DNA of 64,000 bases from Nakamurella sp040546275 (lineage in GTDB: Bacteria; Actinomycetota; Actinomycetes; Mycobacteriales; Nakamurellaceae). The translations under genes were made by a program, and so were the position numbers. Numbering within the stretch: position 1 is the first letter of the stretch; each line of letters opens with the position of its first letter. Positions 44,548-53,245 of the stretch are shown one piece after another. The notes below the pieces were generated by a model. It did no database searches and had not been told where the DNA came from. It saw only the letters and a list, made by a program, of their open reading frames with translations. The stretch is from contig NZ_JBEPNO010000021.1 in NCBI RefSeq assembly GCF_040546275.1, positions 1-64,000 of the forward strand, read 5' to 3'.

Positions 44548-46974
44548 ATGGCGGTGATCGACGACCGTTGGGCAGCAGCACCCTCTTCGGAGCCGCCCCG
44601 GCAGTTCGACCGGCAGCCGCCGCAGGATCTGGCCGCCGAGCAGTCGGTGCTCGGCGGCATGCTGCTGAGCAAGGACGCGATCGCCGACGTCGTCGAGGAA
44701 CTCAGCACGGGCGACTTCTACAAGCCCGCGCACGCGACCGTCTACGACGTCATCCTCAACCTCTACGCGCGCGGTGAGCCGGCCGACGTCGTCACCGTCG
44801 CGGCGGAGCTGGACAAGGCAGGCACGCTGTCCAGGATCGGCGGAGCGGTCTATCTGCATACGCTGACCAGCGCGGTGCCCACCGCAGCCAACGCGGCCTT
44901 CTACGCCCAGATCGTCGCGGAGAAGGCCGTGCTGCGTCGGCTGGTCGAGGCCGGCACGCGGATCGTGCAGCTCGGTTACGGCGGCAACGAGGGTCAGGTC
45001 GGCGGCGGTGAGGTCGACGAGATCGTCGACCGTGCGCAGGCCGAGATCTACGAGGTCACCGAGCGCCGCACCACCGAGGACTACGTGGTCCTCGAAGAGC
45101 TGTTGCAGCCCACCATGGACGAGATGGACGCGATCGCCAGCCGCGGCGGCATGTCCAACGGCGTGCCCACCGGCTTCGCGGATCTGGATGCCCTGACCAA
45201 CGGGTTCCACCCCGGCCAGATGATCATCATGGCGGCACGGCCTGGTGTCGGAAAGGCGCTCGCCCTCCACACTCCGCTGCCCACGCCGACCGGGTGGACG
45301 ACCATGGGTGAGGTACAGGTCGGCGACCTTCTGCTGGGCGCAGACGGGAGGCCCGTCCCCGTGGTGGCCGCCACCGAGGTGATGGAAGATCGCCCCTGCT
45401 ATGCGGTGACCTTCTCCGACGGCGAAGTCATCGTCGCGGATGCCGAGCACCAGTGGCTGACCGAGACGCGAGCGTCGCGGCGGTCCGCCCAGCAGGCGGC
45501 TACCGGAGACAACCACCACCAGAGCCAGCGGACGTTCGGCGAGGTGCTGACGACCAAGGACATCCGGAACACCCTGCGCTGCCACCCGGCCGACGCTCGC
45601 CTGAACCACTCTGTGGCCACTGCAGCCCCGCTCGAATTGCCTGAAGCCGATCTGCCGATACCGCCATACGCCTTGGGCGTGTGGCTCGAGGCCGGCGACA
45701 GCGATTCCGCGCGCTTCTCCGGGTTGGACGTCGAAATCGGTATCAACATCGAGAACGACGGTCTGCCGGTCGTGCAGCAGGGTGAGCGCGACTACTCGAT
45801 CGACTCGATCCAGGCGCGCCTCCGCGCGCTCGGCTTGCTGAACGACAAGCACATCCCCATGAGCTACCTGCGGGCTTCGGAGGCGCAGCGTCGTCTGCTC
45901 CTGGCCGGGCTCCTGGATACCGACGGCACGGTATCGCCCGGCGGAGAGGTTCAGTTCGGCGTCACGAATCCGACTCTGGCCGCTGATGCGTACGAGCTGA
46001 TCGTGAGCCTGGGCTACCGGTGCAGCGTGATCACGAAGCAGGTCAGCGGGAGCACGGCGGAATCCTCCAGTCTCTACACCCTGAACTTCTCGACCAGCGA
46101 CGAATTGTTCCGGTTGCAGCGAAAGCTGTTAGTGCACAAGGAATGTGCCCGCACACTGTCGGACGCTCGACGAAGGATCCGCTACATCGTCGATGTTGCA
46201 CCGGTGGCGTCGGTCCCGGTGCGGTGCGTGCAGATCGACAACGCCGACCGCCTGTATCTGGCCGGTCGGTCGATGGTGCCGACCCACAACAGCACGCTTG
46301 CTCTCGACGTCGCCCGGAACGCGTCGGTGAAGCATCGGCTGACGTCGGTGATCTTCTCGCTGGAAATGTCCAAGACCGAGATCACCATGCGCCTGCTCTC
46401 GGCGGAGGCGCAGATCAGGCTGTCGCAGATGCGCGCCGGCACGATGAGCGAGCAGGACTGGCAGAAGATCGTCCGCCGGATGAGCGAGATCTCCGACGCC
46501 CCACTGTTCATCGACGATTCCCCGAACATGACGATGATGGAGATCCGTGCCAAGGCGCGAAGGCTCAAGCAGCGCAACAACTTGAAGCTGATCGTGCTCG
46601 ACTACCTCCAGCTCATGTCCTCGGGCAAGAAGGTCGAATCCCGACAGCAGGAAGTCTCCGAATTCTCCCGGCAGATGAAGTTGCTGGCCAAGGAACTCGA
46701 GGTTCCGGTGATCGCGATCTCCCAGCTGAACCGTGGTCCGGAGCAGCGGACCGACAAGCGCCCGATGCTCTCCGACCTCCGTGAGTCCGGGTCGCTGGAG
46801 CAGGACGCCGACATGGTCATCCTGGTCCACCGGCCCGACGCGTTCGAAGCCGACGACCCCCGCGCCGGCGAGGCGGACCTGATCATCGCCAAGCACCGAA
46901 ACGGTCCCACCACGACGATCTCGGTCGCCCACCAACTGCACTACTCACGGTTCACCGACCTCGCCGCGCAATAG
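44548..46974 (+). CDS. dnaB: Replicative DNA helicase DnaB containing an intein
   Basis: Hexameric fork helicase; the precursor is 808 aa and the spliced product would be 463 aa. The N-terminal domain has RQPPQDLAAEQSVLGGMLLS and GDFYKPAHATVYDVI. The RecA-like domain starts at NGVPTGFADLDALTNGFHPG. Its Walker A motif RPGVGK is interrupted after Lys236 by the intein (residues 237-581) and resumes with STLALDVARN. Later motifs are IFSLEMSKTEI, LIVLDYLQLMSSGKK (Walker B), VIAISQLNRGPEQR and LRESGSLEQDADMVILVHR. The start has GGAGG 10 nt upstream. Downstream of rplI as in mycobacteria, but with seven unrelated genes between. Confidence 0.97.
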   Translation: MAVIDDRWAAAPSSEPPRQFDRQPPQDLAAEQSVLGGMLLSKDAIADVVEELSTGDFYKPAHATVYDVILNLYARGEPADVVTVAAELDKAGTLSRIGGAVYLHTLTSAVPTAANAAFYAQIVAEKAVLRRLVEAGTRIVQLGYGGNEGQVGGGEVDEIVDRAQAEIYEVTERRTTEDYVVLEELLQPTMDEMDAIASRGGMSNGVPTGFADLDALTNGFHPGQMIIMAARPGVGKALALHTPLPTPTGWTTMGEVQVGDLLLGADGRPVPVVAATEVMEDRPCYAVTFSDGEVIVADAEHQWLTETRASRRSAQQAATGDNHHQSQRTFGEVLTTKDIRNTLRCHPADARLNHSVATAAPLELPEADLPIPPYALGVWLEAGDSDSARFSGLDVEIGINIENDGLPVVQQGERDYSIDSIQARLRALGLLNDKHIPMSYLRASEAQRRLLLAGLLDTDGTVSPGGEVQFGVTNPTLAADAYELIVSLGYRCSVITKQVSGSTAESSSLYTLNFSTSDELFRLQRKLLVHKECARTLSDARRRIRYIVDVAPVASVPVRCVQIDNADRLYLAGRSMVPTHNSTLALDVARNASVKHRLTSVIFSLEMSKTEITMRLLSAEAQIRLSQMRAGTMSEQDWQKIVRRMSEISDAPLFIDDSPNMTMMEIRAKARRLKQRNNLKLIVLDYLQLMSSGKKVESRQQEVSEFSRQMKLLAKELEVPVIAISQLNRGPEQRTDKRPMLSDLRESGSLEQDADMVILVHRPDAFEADDPRAGEADLIIAKHRNGPTTTISVAHQLHYSRFTDLAAQ
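45256..46290 (+). mobile_element. DnaB intein, class 3 type with homing endonuclease remnant
   Basis: A 345-aa intein inside Walker A. It begins with Ala (ALALHTPLPTPTGWTTMGEV) instead of Cys or Ser and ends VPTHN before Ser of the C-extein. The WCT signature of class 3 inteins is present: Trp in block B (ADAEHQW), Cys in block F (VPVRCVQIDN) and Thr next to the final His-Asn. Splicing would therefore use the block F Cys. The LAGLIDADG region has a good second motif (LLAGLLDTDGTV). The first reads YALGVWLEAGD where relatives have LGDG, so its catalytic Asp seems lost. It is shorter than the M. tuberculosis DnaB intein (about 416 aa). Same insertion site as that intein. Confidence 0.88.
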
Positions 46975-47012
46975 GTCCTACCCGGGGCGGTCCGATCAGT
47001 CACGGTTCGCCG

Positions 47013-47801
47013 TCAACTCGTCTTGACGGTCCCGCCGTCGATCACGATGTCGGCGCCGAGGATGTTGGGCGCCGCGCCCGACACCAGGAACGTGATGAGG
47101 GACGCGACCTCCTCGGGTTCGGTGATGCGGCGTGAAGCCATGCCGAAATGGTCTGGGATGGCGGCCAGAAACTCCTGGTGTCCCACGCCGTTCGCGGCAG
47201 CGACCCTGGAGCCGAAACCCTCCGGATCGCGCCAGAGCGCTGTGCCGACGACGCCCGGCGACACCGTGTTGACCCGGACACCGCGAGGTCCGAACTCCTC
47301 GCTCGGTCGTTTGCCGAAGGCGGTCAGCGCTGCCTTGGCCTCGCTGTAGCCGACCGGACCGGGGGCCGGGATGCGAGCGTTGATCGACGAGACATTGACG
47401 ACGGCGCCCTGCCGCTCGAGCAGGCTGGGCATGGCTCCACGGGTCGCCCACACGGCGCTGAACAGGTTCAGGTTCAACAGCTCTCGCCACTGGTCATCGC
47501 CGATGCCGAGGAACCCGCCGAGACCGAATCGGTCCGCGTCGCCGGCGCCGACATTGTTGACGAGGATGTCGATGCCGCCCAGCTCGGCCAGCGCCGCATC
47601 CACGACGGTCGCGGCGCCGTCCGGGGTGGACAGGTCGGCCGGCACCGCGGCCACGCTCACCTCCTCCAATTCGGGAGTGATGGTCCGCGCCGCTCCCACG
47701 ACCTGTACCCCTTCACGTGCGAGCGCCCGGGCGGTGGCCAGCCCGATGCCGCGGCTCGCGCCCGTCACGAGTGCCGTCTTGCCTTGCAGTTGAAGATCCA
47801 T
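47013..47801 (-). CDS. Short-chain dehydrogenase/reductase
   Basis: A 262-aa classical SDR, NAD(P)-dependent oxidoreductase. The Rossmann start is ALVTGASRGIGLATARAL (TGxxxGIG), followed by VAAVPADLSTPDG, ILVNNVG, NVSSINARIP with the catalytic Ser, and YSEAK (Tyr/Lys), then VRVNTVSPGVV. The C-terminus ends GADIVIDGGTVKTS as in many SDRs. The substrate is unknown. AAAAAGG precedes the ATG at 47801. It lies 80 bases downstream of the TetR gene in the same direction and is probably its target. Confidence 0.9.
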   Translation of the reverse strand: MDLQLQGKTALVTGASRGIGLATARALAREGVQVVGAARTITPELEEVSVAAVPADLSTPDGAATVVDAALAELGGIDILVNNVGAGDADRFGLGGFLGIGDDQWRELLNLNLFSAVWATRGAMPSLLERQGAVVNVSSINARIPAPGPVGYSEAKAALTAFGKRPSEEFGPRGVRVNTVSPGVVGTALWRDPEGFGSRVAAANGVGHQEFLAAIPDHFGMASRRITEPEEVASLITFLVSGAAPNILGADIVIDGGTVKTS

Positions 47802-47881
47802 GACGGCAGCCTTTTTGGAACTGTAGGACCAATATGAGGACAGCGAGGAGGCCGCGCGGAGCGGTTCGGTCCAGCGGAGGG

Positions 47882-48520
47882 TCAGCCGGCTCGGTCGGCT
47901 GGCGGAGGCGGGTCGGCGGGGTCGGCGCGGAGTGATGGCGGTCGGCGGAGAACAGCGACTGCGGAGTCGATGATGCGGTAGAGCGTCGGGGCGTCGTAGG
48001 TGATGGCCATGACGCGCAGGCCGGCAAGAGTGTTGGCCAGGAATTCGGCGACCGCGCGGGCGTGGACATCATCATCGACGTCCCCGTCGCGGCGGCCCTG
48101 TTCGATGCGGGCCGTCAGCGCACCGATCGGGCGATCCTGCATCCGGCGGACCGTCCGGGCGATCTCGGGGTCGTGGCCGGCGAGTTCCACTGCGGTGTTG
48201 GCCACCAGGCAGCCGCGCCGCAGAGGTTGCGACAGGTCGAAGTCGACGATGGACCGGAGGGCGAAACGGATGCATTCGATGGTGCTGCCGGGGCGCGCCA
48301 GCAGGTCTGCTGCGATCGCAGAAGACTGCTGATCGTATCGAACCAGGGCTCGGGCGAACAGTTCTCGCTTGCTGCTGAACGCGTTGTAGAGGCTGCCCTT
48401 GGCGATGCCGGTGGCCTCCGACAGCTGGGCCGGGGAGGTGTTCGCGTAGCCATGAGTCCAGAACGCGTCCATCGCGCGCTCGATGACGACGTCGTCATCG
48501 AAGTTGCGTGGCCGTCCCAT
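47882..48520 (-). CDS. TetR/AcrR-family regulator
   Basis: A 212-aa repressor. The N-terminal helix-turn-helix reads NTSPAQLSEATGIAKGSLYN (about 27-46), followed by AFSSKRELFARAL. The ligand domain (60-195) shows CLVANTAVELAGHDPEIA, typical of the branch that controls reductases or quinone/aldehyde stress genes. The ATG at 48520 is preceded by a complete leaderless-type promoter with an operator-like palindrome, so autoregulation is likely. It probably also regulates the SDR gene downstream by read-through from the same promoter. Confidence 0.9.
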   Translation of the reverse strand: MGRPRNFDDDVVIERAMDAFWTHGYANTSPAQLSEATGIAKGSLYNAFSSKRELFARALVRYDQQSSAIAADLLARPGSTIECIRFALRSIVDFDLSQPLRRGCLVANTAVELAGHDPEIARTVRRMQDRPIGALTARIEQGRRDGDVDDDVHARAVAEFLANTLAGLRVMAITYDAPTLYRIIDSAVAVLRRPPSLRADPADPPPPADRAG

Positions 48521-48526
48521 GGGAAG

Positions 48527-48555
48527 ACCGTAGGCGTTCTAGACCGACTGGTCAA
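48527..48555 (-). promoter_or_regulatory. TetR promoter and operator
   Basis: On the minus strand, TTGACC (48550-48555), a 17-bp spacer and TACGGT (48527-48532) lie 6 nt before the ATG. TTGACCAGTCGGTCTA (48540-48555), an imperfect palindrome with GACC/GGTC half-sites, covers the -35 box. TAGACC-N4-GGTCTA sites are known for NemR-like TetR regulators. Confidence 0.65.
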
Positions 48556-48627
48556 GAAGTCGGACCGGCCAAGTCTTCATCAAGACGAGGACCCGTCGAC
48601 GACGTCCCGTCGCGGACGGCCGCCGCG

Positions 48628-49314
48628 TCAGGTCAGGTCGGTCACGATCTGCCGACGGGGGTTGTCCGGCAGTTCGGCGGTGTCCAAGCCGATGCGGCGG
48701 GTGGCGAGGGCGTCCCCGAAACCACCGACGGCTCCGCCGAGCACGGGAATCCGGCGGGCGACGAAGCTCGCCACCCGCTTGCCGCCGACCCCGGCCAGCA
48801 GCTGACCGGTGACCGCCCGCGCGATCTTCTCCGAACGCTCCGGTGACGGACCGGCGTTGAGCAGTACCGCGGGGGAAATGGTGCTACCGGTCTCCTTGGA
48901 GAGGGACTTCCGGGCGTCCTTGTCGAGCAGGCAGACCAGGATCGCGTCGCGCACCTCGGGACGATCCAGCGAGTACCCCCGCAGATGCACGATCGAGGCC
49001 GCGAGGTGGCACTGGATGAGTGCCACGGCGGCGAGGTTGGTCGGCATCGTCACCGCCATCGTGACGAGACCGCCGATGTTGGTCAGGAAGCCCTGCGCGC
49101 CGGCCAGCCGCAGGTGGTTGTCGATCAACGACTCGATGGCCTTGTTGACGTTGCCGTTCGCCCGCAGCAACTGGGTGTCTGCGGACCTGGCTGCGCCCGG
49201 GATGGGGCCGGCGCCATCGATCGCACGTTCCAGGATGTCGCGGACGGCAGGTCCGGTCACCCCCGGGGCAAGTCTCTTGGCCACTGCGCTGCCGAACGAT
49301 CCCACCAGGCTCAC
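48628..49314 (-). CDS. EcsC family protein
   Basis: A 228-aa protein resembling the EcsC family, whose function is unclear; Bacillus EcsC accompanies an ABC transporter, which is not seen here. Recognisable parts are DTQLLRANGNVNKAIESLID, GFLTNIGGLVTMAVTMPTNL (a hydrophobic, membrane-active helix), ALIQCHLAASIVHLRGY and RRIPVLGGAVGGFGDALATR. The GTG at 49314 has AAAGGG 6-7 nt upstream; an ATG at 49341 is the alternative. Single gene between unrelated neighbours. Confidence 0.75.
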   Translation of the reverse strand: MSLVGSFGSAVAKRLAPGVTGPAVRDILERAIDGAGPIPGAARSADTQLLRANGNVNKAIESLIDNHLRLAGAQGFLTNIGGLVTMAVTMPTNLAAVALIQCHLAASIVHLRGYSLDRPEVRDAILVCLLDKDARKSLSKETGSTISPAVLLNAGPSPERSEKIARAVTGQLLAGVGGKRVASFVARRIPVLGGAVGGFGDALATRRIGLDTAELPDNPRRQIVTDLT

Positions 49315-49517
49315 GGTCGCCCTTTCTTTCCGGTCGTGCACCCTGAAAGGTGCGGGTCATCTTCGTGCAGCGAGGTCGCTGCAGCCGCGGGCCGAAGGTC
49401 CGGCCCCACAGGTGACATACCCAGTCTGCGGGATTTCATCGGCGTGCGGGGCTGGGTGTGGGTGCGCGGGCGGTGGGGTCGGCACCTGCTCGAGTCCTGG
49501 TTCGGACGACTGCCCGA

Positions 49518-50549
49518 CTAGCCGGCTGGGCGGTTGCGGTAGCGGCCCACCAGCTCCCGGCTGGCGGCTTGGTTGCGGACGGGCGGCAGGCCGGCCTTGA
49601 TCAGGGTCAGGTCGTCGACCACCATGTCGCCGATCTGCTGGAACGCGGCCGGAATGCCGCCGGCTCGGTGCGCCGAGAGCACCAGTCCGTCGAGCGACCG
49701 TGCGCGGTGATCGGCCGGCATCGGCTCGTCCGGCCACACGTCGACGCCTACCAGAAACCGGCCGGCCGCCACCCGATCCAGCAGGGCGTCGTAGTCGACG
49801 ACAGCAGCCCGGCTGACCAGGACCACCCTGGCCCCGAGTGGGATCAGGTCCAGTTGGGCGGGACCCAGCAGGTGCTGGTTGGCGTCGGTGACCGCCGCCA
49901 GCACGAACAGGAACTCGCTGGCCGACAAGGTCTCCTCCAGTGACGCCGGCCGCAGGTCCGCCTCGCCGAGGACGGCCGCGGGCAGCCAGGGGTCGTAGAC
50001 CCTCAGCATGGGGCTGAACGGAACCAGCAGCGGGCGGAGGGCTCGCCCAAGGTTGCCGTAGCCGAGGAACCCGATGTTGCTGTGCCGCAGCAGGATCGCG
50101 TCCGCATTTCCGGCACCCAGGTACCGCTCGAAGCCCCGCCGGAACGCCCGGTCCTCCCGGCTGATCCCGCGAGCCAGGTCGAGCGCCAGACCCAGCGCGT
50201 ATTCGGCAACGGCCTGCGCGTAGGCCGGTCCGCATCCCAGCACGTGGACCCCGCCCCGGAACAGGGTCGGGTAGTCCACGTTTGCATAGAAGTTGCCCTC
50301 GACGTTGATCAGGGCTCGCAGCGTCGTTGCCCGTTCGGCGCTCTCGCGCGTGAGTTCCGGCTGCCCGACGATGGCGAAGGCCCTCGGCAACAGGTTCTGA
50401 AGAGCCCGGTCGGGGTCATCGGAACCGCTGAGATCCACGACGGAGAAGCGCTCGTGCAGGGCCGCCAGCGCGGCGCCGGTGAAGATGCGCTCGACCGGCT
50501 GCGGGGCGGTGGTGAGCACCACCAATGGCTTGTCAGCTGAGCCGGTCAC
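49518..50549 (-). CDS. D-2-hydroxyacid dehydrogenase family protein
   Basis: A 343-aa NAD-dependent dehydrogenase of the D-isomer-specific 2-hydroxyacid group. The NAD-binding loop reads IGFLGYGNLGRALRPLL (about 166-182). Other blocks are ARVVLVSRAAVVDYDALLDRV (in place of the usual NxxRG), GVDVWPDEPMPADHRA with the Glu, and LSAHRAGG with the catalytic His. The Arg in VSRAAVVD fits. The substrate is unknown. GGAGGG lies upstream of the GTG at 50549. It is divergent from glgX with 297 bases between; I see no clear site there beyond the two RBS regions. Confidence 0.85.
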   Translation of the reverse strand: MTGSADKPLVVLTTAPQPVERIFTGAALAALHERFSVVDLSGSDDPDRALQNLLPRAFAIVGQPELTRESAERATTLRALINVEGNFYANVDYPTLFRGGVHVLGCGPAYAQAVAEYALGLALDLARGISREDRAFRRGFERYLGAGNADAILLRHSNIGFLGYGNLGRALRPLLVPFSPMLRVYDPWLPAAVLGEADLRPASLEETLSASEFLFVLAAVTDANQHLLGPAQLDLIPLGARVVLVSRAAVVDYDALLDRVAAGRFLVGVDVWPDEPMPADHRARSLDGLVLSAHRAGGIPAAFQQIGDMVVDDLTLIKAGLPPVRNQAASRELVGRYRNRPAG

Positions 50550-50846
50550 GGGTCGCGCCCTCCGGTCATGGCTGCCGTCGGCCCGCTCGATCAGACATGG
50601 AGGTCAGGCTACCGTCGGGCGGGGGTTCTCGGGTCATGGTGGATTTCGGGCAGCGAGCGGAGAGCAGAATTCCCGATTCTGTCCGAAATGCCGGAATTAT
50701 GCTCCCCGCAACTCGGATTCGCCGGCGTGTGACGCGCGTCCAGGCCGGGCGGGCGGCGGTTCAGCCAGGTCGGCGTCGGGTACCGCGTCTGGTGCCCGGC
50801 GTCGTTCCGTCGTCAGGTCTGCAGCTCGAAGCATTCCTGGAGAAAA

Positions 50847-52919
50847 ATGTCCGCATCGCACGACCGCTCCCATCCCTATCCGCTGGGGGTGTCACTGCAC
50901 GGCCAGGGCGAGCGCAGCGATGGGGATGGTCCCACCCGGGCCAACGTCGCCGTGTACAGCTCGTCCGCCGACGCGGTGGAGTTCTGCGTCTTCGATGGTG
51001 ACGGCACCGAGACGCGGCACCTCCTGACCAGCCGGACCGGGCACGTCTTCCACGCTCTGGTCGACGGGGTCGGGCCCGGGACGAAATATGCCCTTCGCGT
51101 CCACGGCCCGTGGAACCCGGCCGCCGGGTTCCGGCACAACGCACACAAGGTGCTGCTGGACCCGCACGCCACCGCGATCTCCGGCGAGTACGTCTGGGGT
51201 CAGCCACTTTTCGGCCACGACATGAACGACCCGGAGACGATGGACGAGACCGACGGCGCCGGCTCCACCCCGCTGTGCGTGGTGACCGCTGACGACTTCG
51301 ACTGGGGCGACGACACCCCGCCGCTGGTGCCGCTGGAAGACACGGTCATCTACGAGACCCACGTCAAGGGTTTCACCCAGCTGCACCCCGACGTGCCGGA
51401 CGAGATCCGCGGCACCTACGCCGGTCTGGCGCACCCGGCGGCGATCAAGCACCTCACCGATCTGGGTGTCACCGCGGTGGAACTGATGCCGGTCCACCAG
51501 TTCGTCCAGGACGACAACCTCACCGGCAAGGGCCTTCGGAACTACTGGGGCTACAACAGCATCGGGTTCCTCGCGCCGCATGCGGAGTACAGCTCGGCCG
51601 GTAGCGACGGCGGCCAGGTCAACGAGTTCAAGGCCATGGTGAAGGCGCTGCACGCCGCAGGCCTCGAGGTCATCCTGGACGTCGTCTACAACCACACCGC
51701 CGAGGGCAACGACCTGGGTCCGACGCTCTCGTTCAAGGGCATCGACAATGAGGTCTACTACCGCCTGGTGGAGGGCGACGAGGCCCACTACTTCGACACC
51801 ACCGGAACGGGCAACAGCCTCAACGTGGCGCACCCGGCGGCGCTCGGCGTGATCATGGATTCGCTGCGCTACTGGGTCCAGCACATGCACGTCGACGGCT
51901 TCCGCTTCGACCTCGCCACCACGCTGACGCGTCAGGACGGCGAGGCCTCCCACCACAGCGCGTTCACCGACATGATCGCCCAGGACCCGATTCTGGCGCC
52001 GGCCAAGATGATCGCCGAGCCGTGGGACACGGCCGGCTACCAGGTCGGCGGATTCCCGGCCGACTGGTCGGAGTGGAACGGCAAGTTCCGCGACGACGTG
52101 CGGGCGTTCTGGACCGGCGAGGACAGCGTGCTCGGGACACTGTCGCAGCGGGTGCTCGGCAGCCCTGATGTCTACGAGGGTGACCGGCGCTCGCCCGTCG
52201 CCGGTGTCGGTTTCGTGACGGCTCACGACGGGTTCACCCTGCACGATCTCACCTCGTACAACCACAAGCACAACAGCGCCAACGGCGAGGACAACAACGA
52301 TGGCGAGAGCGACAACAAGTCGTTCAACAACGGCGCCGAGGGACCGACCGATGACGAAGCCGTCAACGAGCGTCGCGCCCGCGCCCGCCGGAACCTGCTG
52401 GCCACTCTGCTGCTGTCGGCGGGGGTTCCGATGCTGCTGGGCGGCGACGAGATGGGCCGGACCCAGGGCGGCAACAACAATGCCTACTGCCAGGACAACG
52501 AGCTTTCCTGGTTCCACTGGGACGCAGTGGATCTCGAGCTCCTGGAATTCACCAAGTCGCTGACCGGCCTGCGCGCTGCCCACCCGGCGCTGCGCCCCGC
52601 CTGGTTCCGACACGCGCCCGGCGACGACGTGCTCGACTGGGTGCGGGTGCTCCGCTCCGACGGCGAGGAGTTCGCGGACTCGGACTGGGACAACCCCGAG
52701 GCCAGAACGGTGATGTTCCTGCTCGGCCACCGGGACGCGGACACCTTCGCGCTCCTGCTCAACTCGGCCGAGAACGGCGTGGAGTTCGCCATCCCGGCGG
52801 CGCCGGGTCAGGACTGGCAGCTCGCGTCGTCCAGCGATGCCGAGCAGGTGGTGAGGTCGCCGGTCACCACCCTGATCGTCAGGGATGCGTCCTTCACCCT
52901 CCTGCAGTCGAAGAACTAG
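50847..52919 (+). CDS. glgX: Glycogen debranching enzyme
   Basis: Hydrolyses alpha-1,6 branches of partly degraded glycogen; cytosolic, 690 aa. An N-terminal CBM48 domain (1-150; PLGVSLHGQG, VHGPWNPAAGFRHN) precedes the GH13_11 barrel: VIYETHVKGFTQLHPDVPDE, VEVILDVVYNHTAEG-like region, VDGFRFDLATTL (nucleophile Asp), KMIAEPWDTAGYQVG (acid/base Glu) and FVTAHDGFTLHDLTSYNHKH (third Asp). LGGDEMGRTQGGNNNAYCQD is the GlgX/TreX hallmark. TGGAGAAAA precedes the ATG. The neighbours are not glycogen genes. A good terminator follows. Confidence 0.94.
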   Translation: MSASHDRSHPYPLGVSLHGQGERSDGDGPTRANVAVYSSSADAVEFCVFDGDGTETRHLLTSRTGHVFHALVDGVGPGTKYALRVHGPWNPAAGFRHNAHKVLLDPHATAISGEYVWGQPLFGHDMNDPETMDETDGAGSTPLCVVTADDFDWGDDTPPLVPLEDTVIYETHVKGFTQLHPDVPDEIRGTYAGLAHPAAIKHLTDLGVTAVELMPVHQFVQDDNLTGKGLRNYWGYNSIGFLAPHAEYSSAGSDGGQVNEFKAMVKALHAAGLEVILDVVYNHTAEGNDLGPTLSFKGIDNEVYYRLVEGDEAHYFDTTGTGNSLNVAHPAALGVIMDSLRYWVQHMHVDGFRFDLATTLTRQDGEASHHSAFTDMIAQDPILAPAKMIAEPWDTAGYQVGGFPADWSEWNGKFRDDVRAFWTGEDSVLGTLSQRVLGSPDVYEGDRRSPVAGVGFVTAHDGFTLHDLTSYNHKHNSANGEDNNDGESDNKSFNNGAEGPTDDEAVNERRARARRNLLATLLLSAGVPMLLGGDEMGRTQGGNNNAYCQDNELSWFHWDAVDLELLEFTKSLTGLRAAHPALRPAWFRHAPGDDVLDWVRVLRSDGEEFADSDWDNPEARTVMFLLGHRDADTFALLLNSAENGVEFAIPAAPGQDWQLASSSDAEQVVRSPVTTLIVRDASFTLLQSKN

Positions 52920-52937
52920 GCTGATCCGAAACCCGCT

Positions 52938-52975
52938 ACCGGAGCCCAGGCCCTGCACGGGGCCCGGGCTCCGGT
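52938..52975 (+). terminator. Terminator after glgX
   Basis: A 10-bp stem (accggagccc with gggctccggt), one mismatch, then 5 more pairs and a 6-nt loop. It begins 18 bases after the stop. No T run. Confidence 0.75.
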
Positions 52976-53013
52976 GTCTGACAGCAGCGGATGAGCCGGC
53001 GAGAGGACCAGAG

Positions 53014-53223
53014 ATGGACCGACAACCGGTGTCCGGCAGTACGGTTGCGTCGATCGGCTACGACCCGTCGACCGCCGTGCTGCAGCTCGAGTTCGTCAGC
53101 GGTGACGTCTACAGCTACTTCTTGGTGCCGGCATCGGTGCACCGGGCGCTGATGGGCTCGCCGAGCAAGGGTCGTTTCTTCGGCGAGCACATCCGCGACC
53201 GGTACCAGTTCGAGCGTTGGTAG
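53014..53223 (+). CDS. KTSC domain-containing small protein
   Basis: A 69-aa protein with the KTSC fold signature: STVASIGYDPSTAVLQLEF, GDVYSYFLVP, then HRALMGSPSKGRFFGEHIRD and a terminal YQFERW. This small domain often stands alone or is fused to lysyl-tRNA synthetase-like proteins; function unknown. GAGAGG lies 8 nt before the ATG at 53014. It ends 23 bases before the convergent DUF4331 gene. Confidence 0.85.
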   Translation: MDRQPVSGSTVASIGYDPSTAVLQLEFVSGDVYSYFLVPASVHRALMGSPSKGRFFGEHIRDRYQFERW

Positions 53224-53245
53224 CGCCTTCGAACATTGGCAACAA

